Both the position numbers and the translations under genes were made by a program. Of a DNA stretch of 64,000 bases, positions 44,601-57,300 are shown one piece after another (within the stretch, counting starts at the first letter, position 1; every line of letters starts with the position of its first letter). Below the pieces are notes generated by a model. The model was given only the letters and a program-made list of their open reading frames with translations. It was not told where the DNA came from and ran no database searches. This DNA comes from Acanthaster planci (Eukaryota > Echinodermata > Asteroidea > Valvatida > Acanthasteridae): positions 1,539,632 through 1,603,631 of the forward strand of contig NW_019091370.1 in NCBI RefSeq assembly GCF_001949145.1, written 5' to 3'.

Positions 44601-47356
44601 TGACTTCAGCATAGGAGCGTTAACTATAACAACGTCAACTGACAAGCGTGTAAATATGTAAAACAGGGCTACATTTGTATATATCTGACATTTCAGGACA
44701 AATATCCACCTTTATTCCAACTCTTTTTTCCTGTCCCAACTCTCAACCACTGAAGTAGACCACGCTCCTCAAAATGGTGGAAAATTTCAGGCAAACTTCC
44801 TACTCCCAACCACCAAGGCTTTAGAAAATTTCTTACACTCTTCAAACTTCTTATATATTTGGGGGAATCATCCAGCGTGAAAGACTTTAATGTTGCCCAC
44901 CTGGCATGGTCGAACGAACTGAACAATCCCTTGTGGTTCCAGGGGTGTTTGGGTGGGTGAAGTTCGTACTCCTCGGCATTGACGGACATGTGTAATGTGG
45001 CTACCACGCCAGCCCCACCTGCGGCCAACAGGCCCAGCGTGCCCAACATCTGAGGGACAACACCGAAACACAGTCAGAAATCACTTAACCCTCACCTCAG
45101 AGAATGTTTTTGCTAGAAATCTCACCAAATTTGCAAAGCCTGAAAATGTGTGGCAAATACAACTGTGTGTATTGTATATTGATACGAATTAAGTCCATTC
45201 CAAGTAATTTTGGATAGGAAAGGCTCTTCAATATATCAAAACCGAGAACTTCACACTTGAAACAAAAAGTGGTATATTTGAATTATTTTGTCCATTAAAT
45301 ACAAAAAGGTTCTACCTCCAGACTTTAAGAATTGTGGAATTAGAACTTCAGTCCCAAATTGGAAAAAACAATGAACATTCCTACCTCAAGATCACAATCA
45401 CTGACCGAAAACTAACAGTAAAAGTGCGCCCACACACTGACTTGATCACTTATTGATCATGTTGACATGATTTATGATAACATGATAGGTTCGATGTTAC
45501 AAACAAGCTCTGATCCACAACTGCTGATTTGAAGATTAAATGGTCAGTTAACGCTACCATTAACTGACCTTAAATGCCGATAAATCAAGCATGTCCAAGG
45601 CAAGCCAACATTAGGTACGTTACAAAGCCACGTTAGATAATATGCCATGGCCAGTCATGCCATTAGGCCAAGCCACAGGCTCATTACTTATCATATTATA
45701 ATTAGCCTTAGGTGACAATATATGCATGTTGATGTGTATGTAAATCGTGGCATGGGGGAATAACGGATCCTCCATGAACATTCTCAGGGCGACAGGTCTA
45801 GGGGACGCCCGCTATGCACTACAACTTACAAGCCTACGCCTGTAATAATGACAATCAATATTGCTATGTTCTGGTTACTTACTGCTTTTTTGCCGGTAGA
45901 AATCCCAGAAAAGGCTGACATGTTTGCCTAGAAGTAAGAAGCAATTCGATGAATTAAATTACCAGCGTCACCAAGCTCATTACTTGGTACATAGTCTACA
46001 GGGCTTGTGAACAACATACATGTACACAATAGGAATATAATGATACAGCGTTACAGGGAATCGCAAGTTGGCAACGGCCCGGCCCACACACAGCTGGGAC
46101 GGCAAGACAACCATGACAAACTGTACCTCTAGAACTCTGGGGTTCCTCATCCGCCAAGCTGCTATGAACCCCATAGAAAACTAGAACGGTGAAGCTGCCA
46201 TGGTTTGCTGCTCCCTAGGAATCTAATTTTCCTAACTGTAAAAATGTCTCAGTCGTCAGGTCCCTTATTTCACCATTTACTGTGAAAACCAACCGGACTT
46301 GACAATGGGGCATGGACAATCGGGTCTCTCGCAGAATGGCGGACCAGTAACCAATGAAAACCGCAACAATGGTGACGTATGCATGCATCCGCCAGTCAGA
46401 GGATCGGATTACACAATCATTACTTTTATAATTCAGTATGTACGAGCGTGTTCATTGCAGTTGTTTTCATTGCCGTGGTGTGGTTGCTACTTGCCATTTT
46501 GCGAAACTCCTAGATGCAGGTTACACCTAAAGTGCTGCCCAAGTTTTGGAAGAGCCCATTGGTACATGCAGTATCTTATCGCTCAGTCCGTGTATTACAT
46601 ATGTCTCGACATGGAAGAGCCGTCGAGACGATGAGAGGTTAAGTGACGTATTGTTCAACGATCTTATTTTAAAGATGGCGACTGAGAGAGCGAGCCCGTT
46701 AGATTGAATGGATAAAGGCAAAAAGACTGGAAAATACTTGAATAACGTGAGTGAAATCATTTAATAAATGGTTTTTAGAAAACGGAAAGGTCAAGGATCA
46801 TGTTCGTGTGCGAAAGAAATTGCGCCCACGATGATAAGTGGGTGGGCGGAAAATGTTCAGTACGCCGACACGAAATTGCGCATACGGATGTGTGGCTAAG
46901 GATGGATCAGGAGTGAGAGTCCGTGCCACACAGTGGGACTAGACAGGCCTAGGCCTACCAAAAGAAAATGGCTGACATGACTGATACTGATAGGCCTAAC
47001 AATAAGCTTACATTAATGGCATTTTGTTAAGGTTCTGCCTTCGTAATGCCTACCGATACCAACCATGCCGGTTTCTCGGTTCGGAGTAACGTTACAAACA
47101 TGACCAATTACGTTAGCATGACGGGGAACTTAGGCATTTTGTTACAAAATGTTAGGGCAGGCCTGCAACATTGACTAGGCCAGTAACTGGATATTCTCAC
47201 CCAGTAAGTACAACTTTTAGACACACACAAATAATTAAGACTACTTTGTCCTTGCTTTAAAATCAATTTATGACAAACCTTTTGACACAATAAGGACCCA
47301 TTTTGCCGGGACTGCCGGAGTAAGAGTGGAACTTTTCGTAACGCCGCCGTCGCCAT
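41699..47356 (-). CDS. CYC1: cytochrome c1, heme protein of mitochondrial complex III
   Basis: CYC1 passes electrons from the Rieske protein to cytochrome c at the inner mitochondrial membrane. Exons on the minus strand: 47356-47279, 45927-45883, 45049-44901, 44242-44116, 43668-43551, 43086-42886, 42328-42228, 41806-41699. They sum to 927 bases and 308 residues. Exon 1 gives an Arg/Lys-rich mitochondrial presequence ([18 protein letters not shown]) in good start context. A hydrophobic sorting segment follows ([16 protein letters not shown]). The heme-attachment motif CSACH is at residues 103-107, the axial ligand Met226 lies in PGQAIGMAP, and the C-terminal anchor [15 protein letters not shown] is followed by the matrix/IMS tail [18 protein letters not shown]. 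All functional residues expected for the family are present. Exon 1 is joined across 1.35 kb by phase, donor AAG|GTTTGT and presequence character; the other joins are secure. Confidence 0.95.
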
Positions 47357-47589
47357 TTTGGTTGTGTAATTCCCAATTCCGATTCTTTGTGAATGTCGTA
47401 TTGAAACCGAGGTATCGATACTAAGATGAAATTAAGTGACGCCACATACACACGTAACGTTGATCCAATCACGATCCAGTGTTTAGTGCGGTTAATATGC
47501 AGGCTCTTAATTAGCGAATAAGCCAGATTTCTGATTTTCTGCTGGTTATTTTGAGGTGTTTAGAATTAGTGGCAACTGTTTTTAAAAAG

Positions 47590-47945
47590 TTCAGTTTTTT
47601 GCATGAAGTAACTTGGACTTTACTGTGACGACTCTTGCGGCGCCATTCCACAGGCAAAAAATTATGTGATGGTTCAAAAGAGGACAGCCCGTGACGGGAT
47701 AGTTTTTGGCTCGCAGAAAGTAGCGTTTTACTTTGACGACTCTCGCGGCGCCCCAAAAGTAGACAAGTGAATGTTTCAAATACCTGTTAGCCAGAATTTA
47801 TGACATGCTCCAAAACTGGTCAAGCCAATTTTCTCATTTTATACTAGTATATTTTTATGTTTTTTAAGTATCCGTCTTAAAAAGACTGCCTTTCATGCCA
47901 GGGGAAATTTGGATTACTCTAAATTGATGACTCTCGCGGTGCCCC
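47590..47945. repeat. spaced repeats ending TGACGACTCTCGCGGCGCC upstream of CYC1
   Basis: Tgacgactcttgcggcgcc (near 47626-47645), tgacgactctcgcggcgcc (near 47735-47753) and tgatgactctcgcggtgcc (near 47925-47943) are three versions of one unit. The first two also share upstream sequence (agttttt, then a pyrimidine-rich tttact), giving a unit of at least 55 bases at a spacing of about 109. The block begins about 230 bases upstream of the CYC1 start codon, so the GC-rich units could be promoter-linked. Confidence 0.5.
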
Positions 47946-48049
47946 CCAAACCGAGTGGCCAACCGAAGTCACTAGTACAGGTCACGGTACGTCCTGTACT
48001 AGTAGGAGACTGTGAGTGACCAACGGGGGAGGGGGGTAAGGGGAAAAGG

Positions 48050-48235
48050 CAGAGTCAGTCTAGACTCAAATTCAAGTTCAGGCACTTGGCTTGAACTCGA
48101 GTCGCTACTTTTATGACTCGTGATTTGACTTGTAACTATCAGTTGTTGACCTTTGACTTGACCTGTGATAAAATTGTGACTGGGCCAATGACATATGTGA
48201 CTTGGACTTGTCAAAATTGACTTGCTACCACCTCT
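48050..48235. repeat. degenerate gacttg / gactcaag-rich repeat
   Basis: The words gacttg, cttggcttga, actcgagtc and ttgacttg recur many times over about 185 bases, in both orientations. No fixed period is visible. It looks like a decayed simple or fold-back repeat. Confidence 0.5.
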
Positions 48236-49292
48236 AGGCTCTAGAGATAGGCAACAGGGGCGGATTGATTCATTGTTTGGTATGGGAGGCAGTTATGACA
48301 TCATCGGTCATTAATAGGCCAGTCCATTTAAACCCAAGCCTTCCCTGTGAAAAGTGAGGAGAGCACTAGCTCCCTGCCGACCCCCCCCCTTCCCGGAAAT
48401 TCTACAAAAATCACGAGCAACAGAACCTTCTTTCGCGGATATATCCCACACTAATACGAATATGGATATGAAACTTACATCAATGGAAAGAGGAACATGT
48501 GCCCTTTCAGATGCCACCAAGATGGCCAGATTTGAGGAATTTTCAAGTCTTTTATGATGCACGCCACGGTAGAAATAGGACCATGCCTCCTCTGGTTGCA
48601 GACCAGTAATGATAAGCCACCAAATAAAACAATTGCAAACAGCTCCGCTTTAAAAAAGAAAAAATACAAGTTTCTCAGGTGTTCAAGACACACATCAAAT
48701 TAAAGCTCATTTCCCCATTTTCATTTGCCTGTCAACTTGTTCTGGCTTAACCGATGACCTTTGAAGATATTTCTCTCCAGAGACGATCACTAAGCCGGCC
48801 CTTAAAGCAGTCACGAGGCCCTTGGCCATTTTGCAAATCGATGCCTACACTCCTAATTGGAAGAAGAAAGATTTTATAGGGTCCTGCGTTTTGTCCACTT
48901 GCAGAAATACAAAACGGCAGGGTCCTGTTGGTAGGTTCCATCCTTTTAAAAGCAATGAAGTCCACGTACCACGAAATCCTCTAATAGCAGAGAATTTGAC
49001 AAAGCATGGTTTGGTCAAGGGCCTCTTGCGTCTAGCCTCAATCCCCCCCGAAAAATAAAATAAAACAAAACAAAAGATGGGTAGAAAGAAAAATGCCACC
49101 GATTTAAAATCACCAATTTGGTTGAAAATACTTCAAAACTGACCCCCCCCCTTCCAATAATGTTGATGGTCTGTGATCTTGTAGCTTCTGAGTCCCCCCC
49201 ATGTTCCCCGTGAAAAGGTGCTTTGACTCTCCATTGTAATCAAATATAAAGAGTCAGTAGCACTTTAATGACTGACTATTAAAGTAAAACTC

Positions 49293-49332
49293 TGCATAAG
49301 CTTTCGTAGCTACAGCTACTTCATCAGATGCA
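49293..49332 (-). ncRNA. hammerhead-ribozyme-like motif (short stem III type)
   Basis: On the minus strand the order is TGCAT, then CTGATGA, then a stem-loop (GTAGC TGTA GCTAC preceded by one extra A), then GAAA, then GCTT, then ATGCA. CTGATGA and GAAA are the two invariant core strands of the hammerhead. TGCAT/ATGCA pairs as stem I. AGCT would form a minimal stem III, which active hammerheads of retrotransposons are known to build as dimers. The extra A at the base of stem II departs from consensus. It could equally be a recurrent repeat motif with no activity. Confidence 0.45.
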
Positions 49333-49734
49333 ATGAAGTGAACATCACGTGGCAAGGTTTATTTATAAACCACTACCCACCACTGTCTCCCTTGGGAAAA
49401 AAACACAAAGCTACTTCCATGGCTCATGTGTCGATGTTTACAATGTTTTTGTGGAATTCCACGAGTCGGGATCTTCACTGTAGCTTTTTAATCCAACAAA
49501 AGAGTGATCGAAAGGCAGATGTGCTGACAACCACCGTAATCCCTATGCAGTGGATTATTTGATAAGTGGTCGCACTAGTTGCTCCGAGGTTCATGACCAC
49601 GAGCTTTTAAATAACACATGTACAGTAGATACTGTGGAACTTTACCGCAGCTCCGTCCTGTACACATTCTGGCATCAGCTCTTAAGCTCATGCGTAAACT
49701 GCCTCCTACCCTGCAACGTCGTGGAGTATGTGGG

Positions 49735-49965
49735 TATCGGCATGATCGAGCTCGTGAGCTCGAGGAATTGAGCATTTCTCTCGTAAGAATGTACACGTAT
49801 GTACATGCGCTGTCGTGCAGCATGGGAGAAATGTTCGGCGCACATTCATGTGCGCACACGCACCCACGGGTGCCCGGGGTAATGCGGGCCTGTGGGTACG
49901 TTTGATCATAGGGCTACTGGCTCTATGGTTAAACGAGACACCGCACGCGTGCGTGCGGGGTGACA
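49735..49965. repeat. cluster of consecutive small palindromes
   Basis: Within 230 bases there are at least six short inverted repeats in a row: gagctcgtgagctc, atgtacacgtatgtacat, cgcacattcatgtgcg, cacccacgggtg, cgtttgatcatag with its partner ctatggttaaacg, and ccgcacgcgtgcgtgcgg. GC content rises sharply here. Overlapping open frames on both strands of about 95 codons are by-products. Confidence 0.55.
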
Positions 49966-52900
49966 TCTACCTTCCAGATCACCCAATCATGTGACGGCGC
50001 TCTTCGCATTTATGTTTCGGTACAAGCTGACATTAGGTATCACGGTGACTAGTTAGATCCGACTGCTTAGTTGCAGTTTTCTGACAGGTGTTCGGTGTCG
50101 ACAGTAAATCTAGTATTATTCAGTAAATTCCCGAGAAATTATTTCCAACACGAGAGAAAGTAAGCTGTAATTCAGGCAAATTGACACTTTTCAAACGACT
50201 TGTCTGCAACATTGGCATCGGCAGTGCATATGTCTGCACTTTGACCTTTAAAGTAAGTTAATAATAATATTATAATGTTATTTTGCCTATGCATGTACAA
50301 CGACTGCTCCTCGTTCAATATTCCGCTTCACCGAACATAACCATTATGCATGTTACGTGTTTAATTTACTTAGTGCATTATTCAAAGGACACCCCATAAA
50401 TAATAAATAAGACAATAACGCAAAAGGCCTTTTTGCACTCGACCGGGTAAAAGTGTCTTTCGTTATTTGTCATTCCATTAAGTATATGAGAAAAGTTTCA
50501 GAGCATTCCACAATTATCAGTTGAATAACTGGAATCACTAAAAAGGCACATCTTTATATACATGTATCATGATAACGTTATATTTAATTATCCTGTGGAA
50601 AACTATCCTATACATGTATTTAAAAGACAAGATATGTCACAAGGAGCATAAGCAGCTTAGATCGATTTTCCATTCGAATTTCGTCGATGATTTTAAATTT
50701 ACATAATAAATGCAGAATTTATAGCTTAAAATGATGTTTAATCCTTATTTTAGCCAAGCCCGGGGCAGCATGCCCCTCAACATCTTTTCCAATAGCACCG
50801 CATTGCATTTTTCGCTAGCCTAATCTTGAGGATTTTGTTGTTGTTTTGTTTTGTTTTGTTTTGTTTTTGTTTTGTTTGGCTTTGCAGCCATTTTGTGAAA
50901 ATTGAACATTCCGTTCTCGAGCAGCGCCCATTTTTACCGAGATAGGTCAGCAAAATTGTATATTTTTCCACTGCCGTGTTCAACGCCCATGGGCTCGCAC
51001 GCGTGGCTCTCAACTTCAAATGACTGCTACTCCAAAACTGTATGTCAGATTGAGTTTTAATAAAAAATCATTTGTACTGGTGAACACCACTTTTTCGTGC
51101 ATGCTAAGTAAACAAAAAGGGGGCATGGGACAGAGTAGTCCTAAATCCTAAATATTATGTTAATATATTTTTGTATACACCGTGGGAGTTAGGTTGACCC
51201 ACCATCAGTGACTGTCAGTGCAGCTAATTTTTTTTAACTGCAGCTCTTCGCTGTGCTTACGTTAATATGGTTATTTGTATCAGTATAAATGAAAAGGTGC
51301 GGTAATCCTTTCAACAGGCAGCCGGCCAACCATAGAATCAAAGTAGATTTATGGTCGATCTTTGTCCAAGCAGTTGTTGGTGTTCATGCCTTAGGAAAAT
51401 ACACGAACCCGAATGAGTTTTTTAATCAGTCATCCTGATGAATTGAAGTATGTACAAGTCGGCAACCCAGGCTAAATGTAATTTTCTGATACAAATGAGA
51501 CAGCATTCGTCACCAAATTTACTGGGTGTGGGGACTAGAACAAAATCGAATATGACGTTATCATGCAATTTGTAAATTTTTTTCAATATTTCTTATTATC
51601 TTTGTGACACCATATCCCTGCAACTGCACGTCTGGACTGAAAGCTAGTAAACGGTTACAGGTAGGGATATGTTACTTAGCCTACAGATGGAAAGATTTAT
51701 GGTAGGTATATAAAACCTCATAGCACGATGCACTGCGTGCGAAAGCCAACATCGATGTCAGTTTACCCTTTTTACGTGCGAATAACCCTTGGCGGCTTTG
51801 AATAAAATAATTTCTTCATTGTCTGCCTTTCCGGTGACCGAGTTGGGTTGGAGTCAGGTCCACATTATATAGATACCGATATGGGTAAGGCGTGAAAAAA
51901 ATACACTGCAAATTATTAGTTGCCAACATTGCTTTTTTTATGGCAAATGAAGTGTGAAAGCTTTAAATCAGTTATTTTGTCGGTGTACTTAGTCACATAC
52001 AACATACCCTTTCAGTGTGGGGAATTTATAACGCACGGGGAGGAATGAGAAATGGATTTGCGGGTACACCATAGAATCAACAGGTGAGTGTTATTATAAC
52101 TCGACGAGTCGGCCAGTGTGCTCTGGCCGTCCTCAGGAGAGTGACGAAACGTCACCGGTTCTTTTGAGAACCACACCTCGCCCCAAAGGGATTGATTCCA
52201 TGGTGTACCTGCAAACCCATTTCTCACGTCTTTTCCATCACGCAAAGCTTCAAACACGAGGAGGAATTCAAGTGCAAAATATTGGAAATGAACCAATATT
52301 TCCATAGGAAAGTACGTGTATCTCCCAGAATGTGCCATTATAGGGGTGCAACCCTATAGGTCAATTTTTAGACACCTGTGATAAATCCCTATACTTCAAA
52401 ATTATTTTTTTTAAATACTCACAACCCTAACATGTGTCCATGCTGGACAGAAAAATTATGTTCGATAGTCCTCTTTCATTTTCCTTTAAATTTTTAGCGG
52501 GTTGACCGATGTATTTTTGAGAAATTCTCACCTAAAGCAGACCACCCCTAAATTGAAGGAAATTTCCCCTGCCCAGAAAAGTAGCCGTTCTGAAAGTGTA
52601 CCCCTCTGCAAACGGCTAACTTATAGTGCCACTTTAATTTCGGACCCAGTTGCATCCAAATTGCTCAAAATTGGAAGCCCTCCAAGTCAGAGGTTAAGTG
52701 CCATATTTCTTCAATTCCCCGCAATTCCATGCTCTGAGCAGGAGTCTCTAATGTAGAATATTTTCAACAGTTTTATTAATGAGCTCGCGTGGGGGGGAAT
52801 TTCTGGCCTGTTTACAAGAGCGCACCCACAATAGATATACCGGCCAACCGTCGTCACATGTACATTTTATATGTACATGTACAGTACATTGTTTTCACTG

Positions 52901-53549
52901 ATCTCTATAATAAAATTTTATTACATACAACATGCATGGCGAGTACAGCCAAAAGCGGGTAAAGGTAGAGGGCGCTAATCCATATTAGACGAACTGTACG
53001 AACAAAATGCAAATTTACATCCAGTCTCAGACCTTGGCCAAAAAGTCCAGCATTTTTGTAGATTTTGCTGGACTAAATTCTCTCGTTTTTGCAAAATAAT
53101 TGTTCAATCCCTCTCTCAGAAATGTTTTCATTAAGTAAATTCCGGGTTCAAGATTTTTAACATAAAAAACCAAAAAATGCATTGCGCCCTCAGTTGCCCA
53201 GGAAAGAATAGGTAATTTTAAGCGTTTAAAAATTGCACTTTTCAATATATACGTTTCCATGAATTTGAAGAAGGGTACAAAGTTGAAGAAATATTGTGTC
53301 TGAGAAAAATTAATTGCTGCTACAATTTTAAGAAGTTCAAGAAAGGGAGCTGGGCCACTTTTCCTGAGAGTACGCTGGTAATGAGGGAATAGCAATAATT
53401 CACGTCATAAAATGGAACTAAAATTAAAATAGCAAATTGGATATGATAAAGCTTGACCATTTATTTTTTCTTTGTCTTAGAATCAGGAAAAAGCGTCACA
53501 AGTTACAATATGTATGTCACACCGCAGGCTGTGCCTTCGGTGTCATTTG

Positions 53550-53600
53550 TTTCAACCCCCCCCCCCCCGCGTATCGGGGGGGGGAATCCTCTCTCCCCCG
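53550..53600. repeat. C-run and G-run inverted pair
   Basis: A run of about 13 C is followed by gcgtatc, a run of about 10 G, and soon by another C/G palindrome (ctcccccgggggtg). It can form a very stable hairpin and is a likely site of sequencing length error. Confidence 0.6.
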
Positions 53601-54358
53601 GGGGTGCGTTGTTGGTGGGTTGAACGTGCCAACACTTCTTCAGAACAGTGCTACAGCACCTTCTTAAAATGTAAAATTGGACGACTGTTTCATAAATAGC
53701 ATGTATTGCTCCCCGACTCTAAACCTGCAGGAAACGCTCCCCATGTCAAGGGGGGGGGGGTAGTCCCAGGATGGTCACACCATGGAGGACGGAGACACTT
53801 TCCCAAACGGAGATCTGGAATTAATGATTAAAAGAATTGGCAGAATCATTCAGAAAAAAAGGAGTACTTTGTCTCTCCCGGTCTCCCCAAAGTACTATTG
53901 TGTCATCTGCTTGTCGTCGTAAGAATCTGACGCTACGCAGTGGGCCTGGCCCTGCCGCGCCCATGCCCTGCCCATGCCCTGCCCAGTCTCCCAAATCTGA
54001 AATTGCCCATCATGGCAGTTTGATCCGGCGAGCAAAACGTGGCTATTCTTGTAAATAGCTCCGTGATTCCCTGAAAACCGGCTATATCTACGAGGATAAA
54101 TCAGCTCCAAAACCGCATCCAGTGGGAAATGTTCGGAAAAAGTAGCGCTTATCTGAATCGCGAATGCCGCTTCGACGTTGAAGTGTGAGAGTGGTACCTG
54201 GACTACTTTGTCTCGTATCCGGTAGTGCACTGAACGCAGGCTTCTGATCATGTGATTATCACGCGGGCTGCGTGTACAATGTACATGTACACAGATATCA
54301 GGCGATCTCGCGACCGAAGGACACACACACTGATCAAAAGATCGTCAACACAACAGCC

Positions 54359-57300
54359 ATGGAGGCAAGAACAACAACAGCGATTTGGCCGAAACTACTT
54401 TCCGCTCTGACATTTATTTGGTGGTTCAGTGTTGTTTTAAGTACGCAGACGGGGAAAGTACCGCCTACAAAAGGCTATCCTGTAATTTTAAGTGAGTAGA
54501 CTCATTTGCTTACCCATGCCAAAATACACCGACGCGACCGATTCCATTCCACGCAGTACGCCTGGACCCGCCGTAAACATGGTAAACAGGGCCCATACGA
54601 AGGGGCCGGCCGTCATGCCTATCATGTCTGTTTACGGGTCTTGGTACGCTTATGTTACTTGTTTTAAACATGCTCTACAGTACACAGTACAGCTTTGCAT
54701 ACTCGATTGGAGGCGTGGTTTATCATGTTCTCTTTCACAGTCAGTTTGAGGCTTCTGATCCTCTTTTTCATTGGGGAAAATTGGTTTGAATAGGGAAAGC
54801 AGAGTCTGAGATTTCCAGTTGGCAATATAATCAACCAATACCGTAGTATGACTGTGCAGATGCAGATCGACCAATCACACCCAGCGTTCACTTCCATGTC
54901 CATGGCCCAGAATGCCAGATAATTATAGAATGACAAAGTAGATCATTGAGATCGGCAGGAGAGTCTTGAAAATACAGGAATTCGTCTGCTGTCATGGAAA
55001 AATCAACCAAGGTCAAGAAACTGTTTTCAGTTTTATGTGGCCAAAAATGTACTGACAGATTTTCACGGGATCAATTCTCATGTCCTATCATGGCAAGCAA
55101 AGAAGGAACATTTGAATGCTTGTATCGTGGGATAAAAGTTTTTCTGGCTTATTTCTGCTAAGGTTTATGCTAAGGGCATCAATCCATTTTGAAAAGTGGG
55201 AAGGGGGACATAGCTCCGATCAGAATAATGCGAACACAAAGCCCTGAGCAGTGTAGGGTCTGGGGCCCGCTCAAGGGCCCTGGAAAATTTTGAAATGCAG
55301 ATGCTTTGTGGTCAGGTGGTGTGATCTGAGACAATTTCTGGCTACTTTAGCCAGTTTTTTTAACAATGCTTTTGCAAGGTATACGTTTTTTATTTAGGTT
55401 TTGGGAAAAAATGGGGGGGGGTTGATATAGTAACTCCCCACTTGGTGTGGGGGGCGTGTCCCCCATTCCACACAGAGTGATGCCCATGCTTTATGCACAG
55501 AAGCTGTGCATCCAATGATTTCTGTGATTTTATTTATTGAATTTTCTATTGAAAAAACTTACTAAAAATAGCATTGATCACAATCTTTATCTTTTGCTAT
55601 CTGTGTAAATAGGGTCAAAATCCATGTCAGGCTTCATCTTGTTTTGTAACACGAAGAACTTGACATCTGCTGAAAAGGACCTAGGAAGTTCAAGCCTAAC
55701 AGTTTCTCCTCAGAACATTCATGTTGGAATCCTAACATAGCTGCTTTGACATCATTTCAAAAGTTCAGATTTTTTAAACACTCCAAAAACATGTTTGACA
55801 ATGAGCCTTTCATGACCAAAGCCTTCAATATTGTATGCTGCCTCTAATCACAAATACGCCTTCAGTGTCAAGAGGCGAGTTGTTATACATGTCGTTAACA
55901 CTGATAAGTCAACATTAAGATGTAAACACGGATGACAAAGTTCAATAGGGTTCTTGCGTAAAGGTCTGGTACCTCTCTACTTCAGTGTTATTCAATATGT
56001 ACTTGGACTATATGGTGCAGAAAGCTGACTGTTTCATTATGCAACATTGAAATGCAGGAGTTTAACTGGTTGATTAACATCGACCACAAAGAAAAAATCT
56101 GAATCTCCCAAACGGGGAAAAAGTTTAAGAAATGTGATTCACGTTGTCATTTTGGACAAAAGTTGGATAAGATACCATAAAAAATATTTTCAATCTATGA
56201 GCTTAAAAACTGAAGTTTTTAGTTGTTAAAGATTTGAAATCATCCATTACAGAGCGTATAAAACGCAACAAAATTTCTTTTGATGTTTTTGGAGATTGTG
56301 TTAGTTTTGCACCAAAATGCCTCGCAGCACCTTAAAGCGGCCACAGATTCCCTCGTTCCAATGATTTGTTATTTATTCACACACAGTTGTGGATGGCTTA
56401 GCGATCATTCTTTTTGGACAATGAGACAAGTGGGCTTGGGACCAAGTTTCAGTTGAAATGCCAGCAGAAATAGTATTCAGTTCTCCATCTCTCCTTTGAA
56501 ATGTTTGTAATGAATTGGCCTGATGTGTTCACAATGCAGTCAGGTGAATCATTGCATATCTTAATGGTTGCAGTGATTTACTCTAGTCCAAGCGATGTCT
56601 TTGTCTTTTTGCTTGCAAATACATGTAAGATGACTCATAACGACATGAATCTTTGCAACATTTAAGTCTTTTATATTTCAGGCCTATGGACTGGTTATTT
56701 CCTGTAGCGATAGTTTACAGAACGTGCACTGTGCTCATCTATTTTATCGAAAGCGGCTTTTGCCGTACTGATTTACCGCTCTGGGCACAGGAAGTTCTGT
56801 GGGGGAGATTCAACTGATTCCATTTTCATCTTTGGGGGAGGTTCTGCACTGGATACAATTGTATTCTCCTCTTCATCTTTTTTGTTTTTGTTTTTCCTTT
56901 GGGCAGTACCTGGCGATGGCGGAACACAGCTCTGGGCTTCCATTGACAAACCGTCCACTGTACATTACGTCTGCCGACAAAAGGAGTCTTTGTTCAACCT
57001 CTGGCTCAACGTGGAGGAACTTATTCCCCTATTGATCGATTGTTTTGTGGACAATGCAAGGTGAACGTCATTGTGTATTTCATTTGGTTGGTTTTGTTCC
57101 TTTTGTTTTGTTTTGTTTTTTTTGCAAACCTGTATTGTCCAGGATAAAATGTCACGACCACCAACTTCCGGCTGTTCAAGGTCAGAGGAAATGTGAGATG
57201 TTAAATAGCAAATCCAAGATGCACGTAATGACAGTCATCTGTAGTGTAAAAACGGCCGCAGTTTCAGTAATGGCAAAATATTTTCGTCAGTGTGAAGTTA

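Larger units (their letters stand above)
47357..54358. other. 7-kb intergenic region between divergent CYC1 and PLA2G15
   Basis: This region must hold both promoters. It contains a TGACGACTCTCGCGGCGCC repeat (47590-47945), a gacttg-rich stretch (48050-48235), a hammerhead-like motif (49293-49332), a cluster of small palindromes (49735-49965), a possible retroelement-derived hairpin (52095-52175) and long C/G runs (53550-53600). No exon of a recognisable gene was found. Confidence 0.5.

Noticed and set aside
46127-46174. Alternative CYC1 first exon ([16 protein letters not shown], donor GAG|GTACAG)
   Set aside because: It joins in phase to the exon at 45927, but 47279-47356 has a better start context and a much more typical mitochondrial presequence. 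It might be an alternative first exon.
46668-46700. ATGGCGACTGAGAGAGCG as the first exon of an upstream gene
   Set aside because: The frame closes after ten codons, the best internal GT is weak, and no continuing exon was seen.
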